A DNA stretch of 64,000 nt from Moraxella sp. FZFQ2102 (GCF_024137865.1 NZ_CP099960.1:310001-374000), one strand, 5' to 3'; counted from the stretch's first letter, positions 38,088 through 48,944 are shown. A program made the numbers and translations. Notes: a model not told the origin generated them from the letters alone.

Positions 38088-38120
38088 TGCGAAATCAGCG
38101 GTAAACTGATACCGTTTTTC

Positions 38121-38162
38121 CCAAACAATCCGTGCAGCTGCTTGTGCGGATTGTTGGTTTTT
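38121..38162 (+). terminator. Rho-independent terminator after the TPR protein gene
   Basis: AACAATCCG / CGGATTGTT pair around a GC-containing loop and are followed by TGGTTTTTGG. The hairpin overlaps the upstream part of the next open frame, arguing against a start before 38200 there. Confidence 0.75.
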
Positions 38163-38291
38163 GGGCTTTTGGTTTATAATGAGAAATTGGCACTTGTCAT
38201 TGGCAAGTCATTGACGCATGATCAATTTATACTCAAGGCAAAAAAAAAAGCAAAAATGGATGATGATATGAAAAAAGCAAACAGGATGAGT

Positions 38292-40472
38292 ATGGCAAAA
38301 AAGACATTAGCAAGTGCGATATTCTTGGCACTGTGCGGCAGTATGAGTGCGTGTAGTCATTTGGCATCACCCAAACAAAATGTCTCGCAATTCGTCGAAC
38401 AAGCGCGCAGCAGTATCATCACCAGTTATTCGGTCAGCGCGCTGTCGCGCAGCGCTTTGATTAATGCAGGTTTCAACCAAGACAGCTGCATGAGCGATTT
38501 TGATGCTTGCATCAAGGGTATTCATGACAGCACCTTTGAGCACAATCGCCGCGAAAATCTCTCCGTTGTTGCTGAGCTTCACTATGCCCGCGCACAGGCT
38601 TTGGCACTACAAGATGCCTGCCGCACTGAGCTTGACCGTCCGCCGATTGACCCATATTATGCCAATGCACCAAAATCCCCCGATGAGATCAAAGCCTATA
38701 AACAAGCCAAAATAAACTGCGCCAGTGAGTACCGTGAAGCCTTGTACCAGACACTGCGCTACAGTTATGCTTATCTGTTTTATCCTGAGCTTACTGGTAC
38801 AGCGCGCGGCAATAGTTTTGCTAGCGAGTCCGATGTCCGCGCCCAAGATCTGTATCAGCTTGCAGTCAATGACATCATCGCGCAAGTCTATCGCTTCAAA
38901 CAAGGCGCGTTCGGCGGGGCGATCGAGACGGTGTATAATCTTGACAAGCCAATCATCGAGCCGAAGTTTGATCAAGTGATCGTCGCAAAACTCACCAGCA
39001 CCCAAGCCAATCAGCAAACTGATTTGATCGTGTCGATGGATAATAATCCGTATTACATCGCCAAGGTCAATGAAGGTCGTCAGCAGACCTTTTCTGAGCT
39101 GATTCCTGCTTATGATCCGCGCTTGTCCAAGCTTGATATCACATCACGGCGTGCAGGCTTGGGGGTGAATTTCGTCGGCTCAATGCAAGATCGCTACATC
39201 GCTAGCATCGCCAATAAGCTTGAAGCCAATCGCACAGACACTCTACCATCACCAGAAGACCCCAAGTATCAATCGCGCATTCATCAGCTTGGGCATATGC
39301 TGATCACTGCGGTGATCCTGCCCGAAGGCAAAAGTATCGATGAAGTGCTGCACAGTCGCAAGTTTCACGCGCATCTATTCGACCCACTGCGCCATCAGAG
39401 CATCGATGTACTTGGTACAACTCAGCCACTATCCGCCAATTTCTCAGCAGGCTATGCGCTGTGGCTGTCCGAAAATCAGCTTAAGCCGCTCAGTATTTTA
39501 AATATGCTGGCGCGCCACGAAAACGCCACACTGCCTGATCTGTATATGCTAGAGCCGTACAATCCGAACAAAAAAGTCATCATCATGCTGCATGGCTTGG
39601 CATCCAGCCCTGCCACTTGGGTGAATCTGACCAACACCCTGCTGTCCGATCCTGTGCTGGGTGCAAATTATCAAGTCTGGCAAGTGGCATATTCGACCAA
39701 TTTGCCGATTTTAGAAAATCGTTATCAGATCGAAAATCTCATTCAAGCCGCCTTCAACTCAGTCGATCCGCACGCTCAAGATACCGCAAGTCACAACGCC
39801 CTGCTCATCGGTCATAGCATGGGTGGTGTCATCTCGCGTCTGCTCGTCTCTGATGATGATTTGGTGGATAAATTACAAACGCTCGATAAGACCAAAGAAT
39901 ACCGTCTGATCAGTAAGCTCAATGACGATCAGCAGCACGCCTTGGCATCACGCCTAAAACTATCGCGCCTGCCACAAGTCGATGAAGCGGTGTTCATCTC
40001 TGCGCCGTTTCGCGGTACAGACTATGCCGATCGTTGGTTTACGCGCACGGCACGGCGGATCATCAGCTTGCCAATTGGTCTGACCCAAAAAACCATCGAT
40101 GCACTCGATAAGGTCAGTAACAGCGCGAATAAAGATGGCTTGGTCGGTTCATTATACCTACAAAATGGTGCAAGTCAGCTGTCGGATCGCTCGACATTCG
40201 TCGCATTGACAGGTGATGTCAAGATCAATCCTGCCGTCAGATATCATACCATCGTCGGCGATCATAAAGGCGTGATGGATGGTGATTTGATGTCGTCAGG
40301 TGCGGCGGTCAGTGACAAAATCTCTGATGGTATCGTGCCTTATAGCAGCTCACATTTGGACGGTGCTGCGAGCGAAACCATCATCACAGGCAGTCACAAT
40401 ATCCACGAAAGCCCAAAAACCGTGCTACAGCTGCGTAAGATCCTGTATCAGCACATCAAATCGCATGAATGA
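38292..40472 (+). CDS. Large lipase-like alpha/beta-hydrolase lipoprotein
   Basis: The start ATG 38292 has AGGATGAGT directly upstream and gives a compact lipoprotein signal (MAKKTLASAIFLALCGSMSAC), so the protein is probably membrane-anchored. It has about 726 residues. The first 400 are a helical, mostly unknown region. The catalytic domain starts near 430 with the oxyanion-type HGLASS and holds the nucleophile elbow GHSMGG near 509; the SHNIH segment close to the C-terminus is a candidate catalytic histidine. Likely substrates are lipid esters, but sequence alone does not settle this. In-frame ATG codons at 38256 and 38268 are alternatives. A terminator follows the gene. Confidence 0.82.
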   Translation: MAKKTLASAIFLALCGSMSACSHLASPKQNVSQFVEQARSSIITSYSVSALSRSALINAGFNQDSCMSDFDACIKGIHDSTFEHNRRENLSVVAELHYARAQALALQDACRTELDRPPIDPYYANAPKSPDEIKAYKQAKINCASEYREALYQTLRYSYAYLFYPELTGTARGNSFASESDVRAQDLYQLAVNDIIAQVYRFKQGAFGGAIETVYNLDKPIIEPKFDQVIVAKLTSTQANQQTDLIVSMDNNPYYIAKVNEGRQQTFSELIPAYDPRLSKLDITSRRAGLGVNFVGSMQDRYIASIANKLEANRTDTLPSPEDPKYQSRIHQLGHMLITAVILPEGKSIDEVLHSRKFHAHLFDPLRHQSIDVLGTTQPLSANFSAGYALWLSENQLKPLSILNMLARHENATLPDLYMLEPYNPNKKVIIMLHGLASSPATWVNLTNTLLSDPVLGANYQVWQVAYSTNLPILENRYQIENLIQAAFNSVDPHAQDTASHNALLIGHSMGGVISRLLVSDDDLVDKLQTLDKTKEYRLISKLNDDQQHALASRLKLSRLPQVDEAVFISAPFRGTDYADRWFTRTARRIISLPIGLTQKTIDALDKVSNSANKDGLVGSLYLQNGASQLSDRSTFVALTGDVKINPAVRYHTIVGDHKGVMDGDLMSSGAAVSDKISDGIVPYSSSHLDGAASETIITGSHNIHESPKTVLQLRKILYQHIKSHE

Positions 40473-40510
40473 TATATAAAAAGCTGATTTTTATCAGTTT
40501 ATCAAAACCA

Positions 40511-40549
40511 AAAAAAATCCCTAAGCCATTGACAAGCTTAGGGTTTTTT
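40511..40549. terminator. Bidirectional terminator between lipase gene and adk
   Basis: CCCTAAGC / GCTTAGGG with an 8-base loop, an A-run before and six T residues after. The two genes converge here. Confidence 0.88.
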
Positions 40550-40566
40550 ATTAATTTGATAAAGGA

Positions 40567-41316
<750 letters not shown>

Positions 41317-41392
41317 TTATGACAAAATCTAATAAAGTGTGCGATTTTTGTGAACTTATCAGTTTATAATAAATATATGTTATAAATAATAA

Positions 41393-41420
41393 AAAACTTG
41401 CACCATTTGGCGCAAGTTTT
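41393..41420. terminator. Terminator after ccmI
   Basis: AAAACTTGC / GCAAGTTTT with an inner CCATTTGG pairing and A/T flanks. It ends the minus-strand ccm operon. Confidence 0.8.
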
Positions 41421-41461
41421 ATTGATTACTCAAATCTGCAAATCACATCAGATTACCAAGA

Positions 41462-42721
41462 TTATGGCACGACCTGCGAAATCGTCAAGGACACCGCCGA
41501 CTGCTTATCAAGCACCACCGGATTGGCTGACAAATCACCCGATTGGGCGATGGCATTGCCTGAGCTACTGATGCGTGCATTGACCACCAAGACCTTGCCC
41601 GATGCACGGCCACTTGAGAGTGTGCGTGATGGCATCATCGCATCCAAATCGCTAAGACTCACCACCACTTGATTGGCGCTTAGCTCACTGGCTGATAGAC
41701 GCTTGACCGCATACGGTGCACCGCCTGTCTGCTCGCCAATTGACACGAACAGCACATCTTCAGGCTTGATTTGTGATACCATTGCTGGGCTGATGGCGAC
41801 AGTCACCGCCACACCTTGAGCGATTTGTGCTTCTTGGGCATCGATATTTGCCACAAGCTTATCAAGGCTTGCCAAGGCTTCAGAGCGGTCGCCCGAACTT
41901 GCCACCAAGCTTGAGCGTAGGCGTGCAATCCATGCTTTGGCCTCGCTAAAGTTACCTGCTTTGGCTTCACCCATTGCCATCATCATCAGCGCACCTTCGT
42001 GGGTTGGTGTTTTTGCCAAAATGCTAAGTAGTGCATTTCGTGATGCTGTATCTAGCTTACCATCATTAACAAAAAAACTGGTCTGAGCAAAGGTCAGCGC
42101 AATCTCATCATTATCAGGCTCTAGGCGATTGGCTCGTGCCAATGCTTCCATAGCCTGCGGCTTGGCATCAAGCATCATAAACAGCTCGGATAGACGCATC
42201 CAGCGATTGGCATCATAGGCATGATGATGTACATTGGTCTGCATGGCAGAGATGAGCGCCGCTGAGTCTTTGGTCGCCCATTCAGGCGGTGTATCAATCT
42301 TACCGGTCAATAAATCATCTGCCACTTGCCCTACCGTATCTTGAGCTTGCCATAGCGCAAACACAGGCGTACGGTCAGCTGTCGTCAGATACGCCACCGC
42401 CGCCAAAATCGGTATCCAGATCATCACAATGGCACGACCTTTTGCGCCGACTGGCGCATGGCTTTCGGCGACTGTCTGTGCATCGAGTAGCTGGCGTTTT
42501 AGCTCGGTGATTTGCGCTTGATAATGTGCATCATCAATCAGCCCTGCCGCCTTGTCCGCATCAAGCTCGGCGATACGCTCGCCAAAGACCTTGACATTGA
42601 CCGACATCAACTGATTGTCTGTGGCTTTTTTTGCCTTGAGCCAAGGAAAAATCACCACCAGTGACAATAGTACCGTCAAGACAGCACACAACGAAAAAAA
42701 TAAAACCAAACTTTGTGTCAT
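41462..42721 (-). CDS. ccmI: Cytochrome c biogenesis protein CcmI
   Basis: CcmI brings apocytochrome c to the CcmF/H heme-ligation complex. Two membrane helices (about residues 5-28 and 95-112) flank a cytoplasmic helical loop, and a periplasmic TPR region follows (about 160-280; MEALARANRLEPDN). The C-terminal 120 residues form a beta-rich domain (VAISPAMVSQIKPEDVLFVSI). Length is 419 residues. It is the last gene of a tight four-gene run, 9 bases after ccmH. The final CcmI domain resembles the CycH C-terminus that binds apocytochrome. Confidence 0.9.
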   Translation of the reverse strand: MTQSLVLFFSLCAVLTVLLSLVVIFPWLKAKKATDNQLMSVNVKVFGERIAELDADKAAGLIDDAHYQAQITELKRQLLDAQTVAESHAPVGAKGRAIVMIWIPILAAVAYLTTADRTPVFALWQAQDTVGQVADDLLTGKIDTPPEWATKDSAALISAMQTNVHHHAYDANRWMRLSELFMMLDAKPQAMEALARANRLEPDNDEIALTFAQTSFFVNDGKLDTASRNALLSILAKTPTHEGALMMMAMGEAKAGNFSEAKAWIARLRSSLVASSGDRSEALASLDKLVANIDAQEAQIAQGVAVTVAISPAMVSQIKPEDVLFVSIGEQTGGAPYAVKRLSASELSANQVVVSLSDLDAMMPSRTLSSGRASGKVLVVNARISSSGNAIAQSGDLSANPVVLDKQSAVSLTISQVVP

Positions 42722-42730
42722 ATACTGCCC

Positions 42731-43231
42731 TTATTGTTGTTTGTCATCAGTCTTGCCGCCATGCTGAGCCAAAATCTTGGCAAGCTTGGCTTCTTCGCTA
42801 CTACTCAAGGCCTGTGTATCATCAGCTGACAGCTGACTGCGACCTTTACGCGCCTTATAAATCCAGCCTAGAATCAGTAGCACCAATAGCACAGGCGGGA
42901 AAAACCACAAAATCCAAGTCGATGGACGCACAGGGGGTTTATAACTGATAAAATCCCCATAACGCTCAAACATATAGTTACGAATCTCGGTATCACTGCG
43001 ACCGTCTTTGACCATTTCATAGGTTTTTTGTTTTAGGTCTTGGGCGATGGGTGCATCTGAGCCTGCGAGATTTTGGTTTTGGCATTTTGGACAGCGGAAC
43101 TCTTCAATCAGCCCACGATATTGCGCTTCTTGTTGTGACGAATCAAATTCATAAATATCAATACTTGCCATCGCCATCGTACTGATACTCATGCCAAGTA
43201 GTAGCGCCATGATTGAGTGATTTAATTTCAT
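42731..43231 (-). CDS. ccmH: Cytochrome c biogenesis protein CcmH (CcmL-type)
   Basis: CcmH is a membrane-anchored thiol oxidoreductase that keeps the CXXCH cysteines of apocytochrome c reduced. It has a signal peptide, the active-site motif RCPKCQNQNLAGSDA at about residue 46, and a membrane helix near residues 105-128 (STWILWFFPPVLLVLLILGWIY, in part). Length is 166 residues, so this is the short form, with CcmI encoded separately. It is 9 bases from the ccmG stop. Confidence 0.94.
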   Translation of the reverse strand: MKLNHSIMALLLGMSISTMAMASIDIYEFDSSQQEAQYRGLIEEFRCPKCQNQNLAGSDAPIAQDLKQKTYEMVKDGRSDTEIRNYMFERYGDFISYKPPVRPSTWILWFFPPVLLVLLILGWIYKARKGRSQLSADDTQALSSSEEAKLAKILAQHGGKTDDKQQ

Positions 43232-43240
43232 CTAGGACTC

Positions 43241-43819
43241 CTACTCACACGCTGCCAATTTAGCATCTTTGGTCAATGATTCATCAGCCACACTTGTCAT
43301 ACACGCCTGCAGACTTGGCCAATTTTTCTCACCAATCTCACCCAACACATGCTTATATACCACGCCATCCGTGCCGACAATCATACTTTCGGGCGCACCT
43401 GTCAGACCCAATTCCAAGCCATATTTGCCTTCATAATCTTGGATGGTATAGATAAATGGGTTTTGGTATTTATCAATATAAGCCAACGCATTGGCAAGTT
43501 CATCTTTATAATTCACGCCAATCATCGGCACGCCTTTTGCGTGTAGCTCCATCAAAAATGGATGCTCAACATAGCAAGTCTGACACCACGAACCCCATAC
43601 ATTGAGCAAAAATGGCTCTTTTGGCAAATCACTATTGGTCATCGTGCGTGCAGGGTCGGACAGCAGTGGTAGGCTAAAAGCAGGCAACGGCTTACCCACC
43701 AGCTGACTGGTCTGCACATCAGTTTCTTTGCCTAGTCGCATAAATAGCATGATAATCAATCCGACAAAGATAACAAGCGGAATGATAAAAGTAAGCAAGC
43801 GTTTGTTTGACTTTGCCAT
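43241..43819 (-). CDS. ccmG: Thiol:disulfide interchange protein CcmG/DsbE
   Basis: CcmG is a periplasmic thioredoxin-like protein that passes electrons to CcmH or the apocytochrome. A membrane anchor spans about residues 9-28. The active site is WGSWCQTC at about 75-82, and the cis-proline loop lies in GLTGAPESMIVG. The 192-residue length is usual. It starts 3 bases after the ccmF stop, so translation is probably coupled. Confidence 0.94.
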   Translation of the reverse strand: MAKSNKRLLTFIIPLVIFVGLIIMLFMRLGKETDVQTSQLVGKPLPAFSLPLLSDPARTMTNSDLPKEPFLLNVWGSWCQTCYVEHPFLMELHAKGVPMIGVNYKDELANALAYIDKYQNPFIYTIQDYEGKYGLELGLTGAPESMIVGTDGVVYKHVLGEIGEKNWPSLQACMTSVADESLTKDAKLAACE

Positions 43820-43821
43820 AT

Positions 43822-45825
43822 TTATGCTCCTTGATTGATGTGTTTTGCTTTTGATTTGCCAAGACGATAACGCTTATCAATGATGGCGATAAACGCACCG
43901 GCAGCCATGATAATCGCACCGAGCCAAATCCAGCGTACCATCGGCTTGACATAGACACGCACCGCCCAAGTGTTGTTATTGATTTTGCCTTTGGCATCAG
44001 TGATGGGCTCGCCGAGCGCCACATAGACTTCTTTTAATAAGCTTGGACGCATACCGACTTCGGTCATAGGCATCATGCTGACGACATAATCACGCTTTTG
44101 TGGATACAGTGTGGTGATAAGCTTGTCATTTTCTTTGACAGTGATGGTTGCTTGAGTGGCATCATAGTTCGCCCCTTTCACCTGTTCAAAAGCTTGTAGA
44201 TGAAAATCATAACCTTGTACATGAACACTGTCACCGACCGTCATGGCGACATCTTTTTCGATACTCATACTGCTTGTACCCGCCACACCAAGCACACAGA
44301 TTAGCACGCCTAGATGGGCAATTTGCATCCCCCAGTAGCTTGGTGATAGCTTGGTTAAGCCTTGAGCGATACCACCTTTGTTGTGCTTAAGCTTATCTTT
44401 GATGTCAAACACCATAAAGGCAAGCACCCACACGCTAAGAATACCTGTCACATACACGCTATAATCAAATGTTGGCTCTTCGGCTAGCTGCGACATCAAC
44501 CACGCCACCGATGCACCAAGCACCAAAGCACTGACGCCATACGCCATCATTGTCGCTAGTAGCGGACGGCTGTCATATTTATAGCGCATCACTGCACCCA
44601 CACCCATAAAGCCAAGCAGCAGCCAAGTCAAAGGCACAAACAGTGCATTAAAATACGGTGGGCCAACAGAAACTTGACCAAGCTTAAAGAAATCAGCGAT
44701 GATTGGATATAGCGTGCCAAGTAGCACGACAAGCGTTGCCACAAGCAAAATTAGGTTGTTAATAACCAGCACGGTTTCACGAGATTTTAGCTTATAGCTA
44801 CTCTCCACGGTCAATTTCCAACCACGCAAAGCAAACATCAATAAGCCAAAGCCAATCACCACCGCCAAAATCGCAAGCACTGCCAAACCACGAGTTGGGT
44901 CAGCGGCGAACGAATGTACCGAAGTAATCGCCCCCGAACGCACCAAAAAAGTACCCAGTAGGCTTAGTGCAAACGAAAAAATCGCCAGCATAATCGTCCA
45001 TGCCTTGAACACGCCACGCTTTTCGGTTACGGCAAGCGAGTGAATCAGCGCAGTAGAAGCCAGCCACGGCATCAATGAAGCATTCTCAACAGGGTCCCAG
45101 AACCACCAACCACCCCAGCCAAGCTCATAATACGCCCACCAAGAGCCAAGTGCGATACCCAGCGTCAAAAACGCCCAAGCGGTCAGCGTCCACGGACGAC
45201 TCCAACGAGTCCATACGGCATCAAGTCGCCCTGCCCACAGCGCCGCCATACAAAATGCAAACGGCACAGCCAAGCCCACATAGCCCATATACAGCATCGG
45301 CGGATGGAAAATCAGTCCCGGGTCTTGAAGTAGTGGATTTAGGTCAGCGCCATCGACAGGTAGATTTGGCAACACTCGGTCATAAGGCGATGAAGTAAAA
45401 ATCATCATCGCCAGCATCATCGTCTGCACCGCACCTAGAATCGACAGCACACGAGCACGCATATCCAGGGGCAAGCCACGACTAAATACCGCAACGAGCA
45501 TACACCAAGTCGCCAAAATCGTCATCCATAATAGTAGCGAACCTTCGTGCCCACCCCAAGTCGCTGACAATTTATAATACCAAGGCAGCAGACTGTTTGA
45601 GTGCTTGGCGACATAAACCAAGCTAAAATCATTGTACAAAAACCCTGCAATCAGTGCGCCAAACGACACCATCATCGCCAAAAATTGCGCCGTCGCTAGG
45701 CTTGGTGCCAGTCGTTGCCACTGCCCTTGGTGCTTGATTACGCCAATGGCAGGCAAAATCGCCTGTAATATCGCGAGCACAAACGCAAGCAATAGCGAAA
45801 AATATCCAAGTTCTGTTATTAACAT
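43822..45825 (-). CDS. ccmF: Heme lyase CcmF
   Basis: CcmF is the large inner-membrane subunit of the cytochrome c synthetase that attaches heme to the CXXCH motif. The 667-residue protein has about 15 membrane segments and the tryptophan-rich heme-handling motif WGGWWFWDPVENASLMPW at about 233-250. It is the first gene of the ccmF-G-H-I run; ccmA-E are not in this window. Its expected client here is cytochrome c1 (PetC). Confidence 0.96.
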   Translation of the reverse strand: MLITELGYFSLLLAFVLAILQAILPAIGVIKHQGQWQRLAPSLATAQFLAMMVSFGALIAGFLYNDFSLVYVAKHSNSLLPWYYKLSATWGGHEGSLLLWMTILATWCMLVAVFSRGLPLDMRARVLSILGAVQTMMLAMMIFTSSPYDRVLPNLPVDGADLNPLLQDPGLIFHPPMLYMGYVGLAVPFAFCMAALWAGRLDAVWTRWSRPWTLTAWAFLTLGIALGSWWAYYELGWGGWWFWDPVENASLMPWLASTALIHSLAVTEKRGVFKAWTIMLAIFSFALSLLGTFLVRSGAITSVHSFAADPTRGLAVLAILAVVIGFGLLMFALRGWKLTVESSYKLKSRETVLVINNLILLVATLVVLLGTLYPIIADFFKLGQVSVGPPYFNALFVPLTWLLLGFMGVGAVMRYKYDSRPLLATMMAYGVSALVLGASVAWLMSQLAEEPTFDYSVYVTGILSVWVLAFMVFDIKDKLKHNKGGIAQGLTKLSPSYWGMQIAHLGVLICVLGVAGTSSMSIEKDVAMTVGDSVHVQGYDFHLQAFEQVKGANYDATQATITVKENDKLITTLYPQKRDYVVSMMPMTEVGMRPSLLKEVYVALGEPITDAKGKINNNTWAVRVYVKPMVRWIWLGAIIMAAGAFIAIIDKRYRLGKSKAKHINQGA

Positions 45826-45946
45826 CGTAAATGACTCATGTTACTGTTGCAAATTACTGTGCAAAGTTTTTGCAGTGTTTTATAAATGGCTCATTGATGT
45901 CATGCATCAATTAAGCAAAAGACTTGGTTGGTCAGATACCATTTTC

Positions 45947-47269
45947 CTAAAAAAACACCATCACCAAGTGCAACCAACCTGCCAAAAAGCCCGTAATCCC
46001 CCCAAGCACAATGAGCGTCATCTCATCTTCTTGGAAAGCAGGTCTTAGCAGATTTTGAAATTCTTTGGGCGTCAGCGCACGGATTCGCCCTTCAAATAAC
46101 CCAAAAATCTTACTCGCTCTAGATGTATTGAGCTTAGGGTCACGGATAGGTACCATCGTCGCATCGATGGATTTATCCAAGATGGTATCTTTAAAATCAT
46201 CCAAAGTACGCTCATCCATACCCACCTTGAGCGTCGTTGCCACCACAGGCGACTCCAGCATCTCATACAGATGCGATTTCATCAGCTCACGGGTCTTATG
46301 CGCTCGTAGCCCATACATCATCTCATGCATGATATTCTCAAGTGTTACAAGCTCATTGACGACGATTTCGGCAAACACGCTTGATACTTCATCTTGGCGT
46401 TTCATAAAACCGCCTTGCCATGAATAGCGATGCCAATGCGGACGCATCCACACCACTTTTTTGGTATCGCCATCCATCTCATAGCGGAATAGACGAATAA
46501 ATGGCACATGGCGTGGCTCAACAGGATTAAACACCATCCAAATCGCAATCCAGTTGGTCAAAGCGCCCCACACCATCGCAAAAAACGGTACTGTCCAATG
46601 CTGCGGCACAAAATAAAACAGCACCATCTGCACCACACCAAAGCCAAAGCCAATCAGCGCACTAATTTTCCAAATAAAGTTAATCTCTTTTTTACCAACT
46701 CTTAGAAACATATCCACCATCAGCTTGCGGTCTTTTTCCATCTTGCTGACAATCATCGCACGCATATCGACCAGTTCTTCGACATTATAAGTCAAATCCA
46801 TGACAAGCGATTTCATGATATCTGGTAGCTTGGCGTGCACATGGGCGTAGATACGACGGCGAATGGCATACGGCATATGCGTCCACAGGGCATACGAACG
46901 CTCAAGCATGATTTCATCAATCAAGCTTTCTAGGTTCTTATCCACCGTCGCCGTGATAAATTCCGCCATCTCTTCAGGCTCCATTGCCTGAAAAAATTCA
47001 TCGAGCGAACCAAGCTTTGAGAGCGTCTGGTCAACAATCACGCCCGAGATTTTACCTGCTTTGGCAGGCACAATCCCCTGCCAGCCCAAGCCTTTGAGCC
47101 CAAATGGCATATTTTTGATGGCGATGCCCCAAAACTTAATCGGACGAAACAGCATCTCAAGCGCCATCCACACATGCGCCCAAGTGACAAAAGCCGTCAC
47201 AGGCGGAATGGTCAGCATGGCGATAAATTCAGGATGTTCGGTCAGTGTTTGCCACAGGGTCGAAAACAT
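45947..47269 (-). CDS. DUF445-family inner-membrane protein
   Basis: A 440-residue membrane protein of unknown function. It has a helix at the N-terminus (about 15-35), two or three in the middle (about 198-260; FIWKISALIGFGFGVVQMVL, in part), and one at the end (GGITGFLAGWLHLVMVFF). The conserved start of the repeated domain (GLGWQGIVPAKAGKI) and the mirrored FQNLLRPAFQEDE near the end are typical of DUF445. It is 120 bases upstream of ccmF on the same strand but has no known link to it. Confidence 0.75.
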   Translation of the reverse strand: MFSTLWQTLTEHPEFIAMLTIPPVTAFVTWAHVWMALEMLFRPIKFWGIAIKNMPFGLKGLGWQGIVPAKAGKISGVIVDQTLSKLGSLDEFFQAMEPEEMAEFITATVDKNLESLIDEIMLERSYALWTHMPYAIRRRIYAHVHAKLPDIMKSLVMDLTYNVEELVDMRAMIVSKMEKDRKLMVDMFLRVGKKEINFIWKISALIGFGFGVVQMVLFYFVPQHWTVPFFAMVWGALTNWIAIWMVFNPVEPRHVPFIRLFRYEMDGDTKKVVWMRPHWHRYSWQGGFMKRQDEVSSVFAEIVVNELVTLENIMHEMMYGLRAHKTRELMKSHLYEMLESPVVATTLKVGMDERTLDDFKDTILDKSIDATMVPIRDPKLNTSRASKIFGLFEGRIRALTPKEFQNLLRPAFQEDEMTLIVLGGITGFLAGWLHLVMVFF

Positions 47270-47577
47270 GGGTTTGGTACAATCTTTGTGAGTATATTAA
47301 ATGGCGATAATTTTAGCATAGTTTTTGTAAAGATGGTTGCATTCATTTATCCAAAGCAGGCTCAAAAGGCGCTCAAGACAGGTTTTGTAAATAAATTGAT
47401 ACATCTATTTGGGTTATAAAAACATTTCTAGCAATTTTTGCCAAGCTTGACTATAATAAACCGCATTGATTTTGCAAGTATTTATCAAAATCAGCACCTT
47501 AAGCTTTTTGGATGGCTTATTGATGCAGTTGGTAAAATGACTGATGAACAACTGATTAACAAAAGGATACGACAACA

Positions 47578-48027
47578 ATGATGTTTTGGGAAATTTTGGC
47601 AACCGTATTTTCAGGGTTTTTGTTTGCAGGGCTTGTACTGCCAATTCGATTGTTTTATAAAAAAACGCCAAAATGGATTGTGCCGGCTGCTGCAGGTATT
47701 GGCATGATTTGCTTTCAGGTGTATAGCGAATACACTTGGTTTGATGATACCAAAGCCAAGCTACCCGCAGGCAGTGTCATAGTCGCCGAAGTCCCAAAAA
47801 GCACTTGGTTTCGCCCTTGGTCGTATATCAAGCCACAGGTGTTTCAGTTTGTTGTGCTCGATACCGCCAATGTCAGCACCAATGGTACGCTAAAATCAGC
47901 CAATTTGTATTTTTTTGAGCGTCGTGCACTGGCTTATCCATTGGGTATCAGTGTTGATTGTAGCGCGCCCAAGCTTGAATTTGACCCCAAGATGAATGAT
48001 GCGATTGTCAAGGCGTTGTGTCAATAA
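47578..48027 (+). CDS. Small membrane protein of unknown function
   Basis: A 149-residue protein with two N-terminal membrane segments (about 4-25 and 32-50) and a soluble C-terminal part with two cysteines (SVDCSAPK and the penultimate residue). I do not recognise the family. AAAGGATACGACAACA before ATG 47578 gives a weak ribosome site. It may be cotranscribed with rsmD 100 bases downstream. Confidence 0.65.
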   Translation: MMFWEILATVFSGFLFAGLVLPIRLFYKKTPKWIVPAAAGIGMICFQVYSEYTWFDDTKAKLPAGSVIVAEVPKSTWFRPWSYIKPQVFQFVVLDTANVSTNGTLKSANLYFFERRALAYPLGISVDCSAPKLEFDPKMNDAIVKALCQ

Positions 48028-48126
48028 TTGACGGCGTGATTTTGCAAATCATAAAATACACTGCTTTACAAACTGTACAAGCTGTATAATGTATAAACAG
48101 TTATAAAAGCCAAGATTTAGCCATTT

Positions 48127-48726
48127 ATGAAAACCAAAAAAAATAACGACAAAAAAACCAATCAAGTACGCATCATCGGCGGTGTGCATAAGCGCCGCCT
48201 TTTATCCTTTATTGATGCCGATGGACTGCGCCCAACACCTGACCGCTTGCGGGAGACATTGTTTAACTGGCTGATGGGTGCGCTTACTGACGCTCGTGTA
48301 CTTGATGTCTGTGCAGGCAGTGGCGTGCTTGGCTTTGAGTGCATTTCTCGTGGTGCAGGCAGTGCTGTCTTAATCGAAAAAAATCCCATACAGGCTAAAC
48401 AGCTCACCGCCAATGCCAAGCTACTTCACATCGATACCACAACACGCATTATCAATGGTGATGCGCTGGTAGTGATTGAGACATTGGGCACGCCTTTTGA
48501 TATCATCTTTATCGACCCGCCCTACGCTGCGATGCTGTGGCAACCACTGATGGATGTACTACAGGCTCGTCAGCTCATGCATAGCGATACGCTGATTTAT
48601 CTTGAAGCGGATAAGCCGATTGATACCGTGCTCAACGAACAAACACTTCAGCAATTTGACACCGTCAAATACACCAAAGTCGGACAAGCGCACGCCTATT
48701 TACTCACGCCTGTTGCCACGCTATAA
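48127..48726 (+). CDS. rsmD: 16S rRNA (guanine-966-N2)-methyltransferase RsmD
   Basis: RsmD methylates G966 of 16S rRNA using S-adenosylmethionine. The fold is a class I methyltransferase: VLDVCAGSGVLGFE is motif I and FIDPPYAAML holds the catalytic DPPY. The opening RIIGGVHKRR and RPTPDRLRETLFNWL are the RNA-binding signature of the family. Length is 199 residues. It is often next to coaD or ftsY; neither is here. Confidence 0.96.
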   Translation: MKTKKNNDKKTNQVRIIGGVHKRRLLSFIDADGLRPTPDRLRETLFNWLMGALTDARVLDVCAGSGVLGFECISRGAGSAVLIEKNPIQAKQLTANAKLLHIDTTTRIINGDALVVIETLGTPFDIIFIDPPYAAMLWQPLMDVLQARQLMHSDTLIYLEADKPIDTVLNEQTLQQFDTVKYTKVGQAHAYLLTPVATL

Positions 48727-48752
48727 TAGCATAGCACATCATTGGATAATTT

Positions 48753-48944
48753 ATGAAAACCATCTTATTAATCAGTTTATTGTCAAGCGCACTATTATTA
48801 CAAGCTTGTGTTCATAAAGTCGTCACTGTACCCGCCAAAATCGCCTACAAAACCACCAAAGGCGTCATCAAAGGCACTGTCGCCGTCGGCAAAGCCATCA
48901 TCCCAGGTGATAGCGATGATGACGATGATGACAAGAAAAAGTGA
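48753..48944 (+). CDS. Small lipoprotein with acidic/basic tail
   Basis: A 63-residue protein with a lipoprotein signal ending LLLQAC. The mature part has a lysine/threonine-rich segment (KIAYKTTKGVIKGTVAVGKA) that would be amphipathic, then an aspartate run and KKK end. Similar small lipoproteins occur widely in Moraxellaceae with no known role. It follows rsmD by 26 bases. Confidence 0.65.
   Translation: MKTILLISLLSSALLLQACVHKVVTVPAKIAYKTTKGVIKGTVAVGKAIIPGDSDDDDDDKKK

Noticed and set aside
38142..38291. N-terminal extension of the lipase lipoprotein
   Set aside because: It would be translated from inside a terminator hairpin and would bury the lipoprotein signal; start at 38292 fits better.
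47414..47671. 85-codon minus-strand frame
   Set aside because: Overlaps the start of the small membrane protein gene and has no ribosome site.
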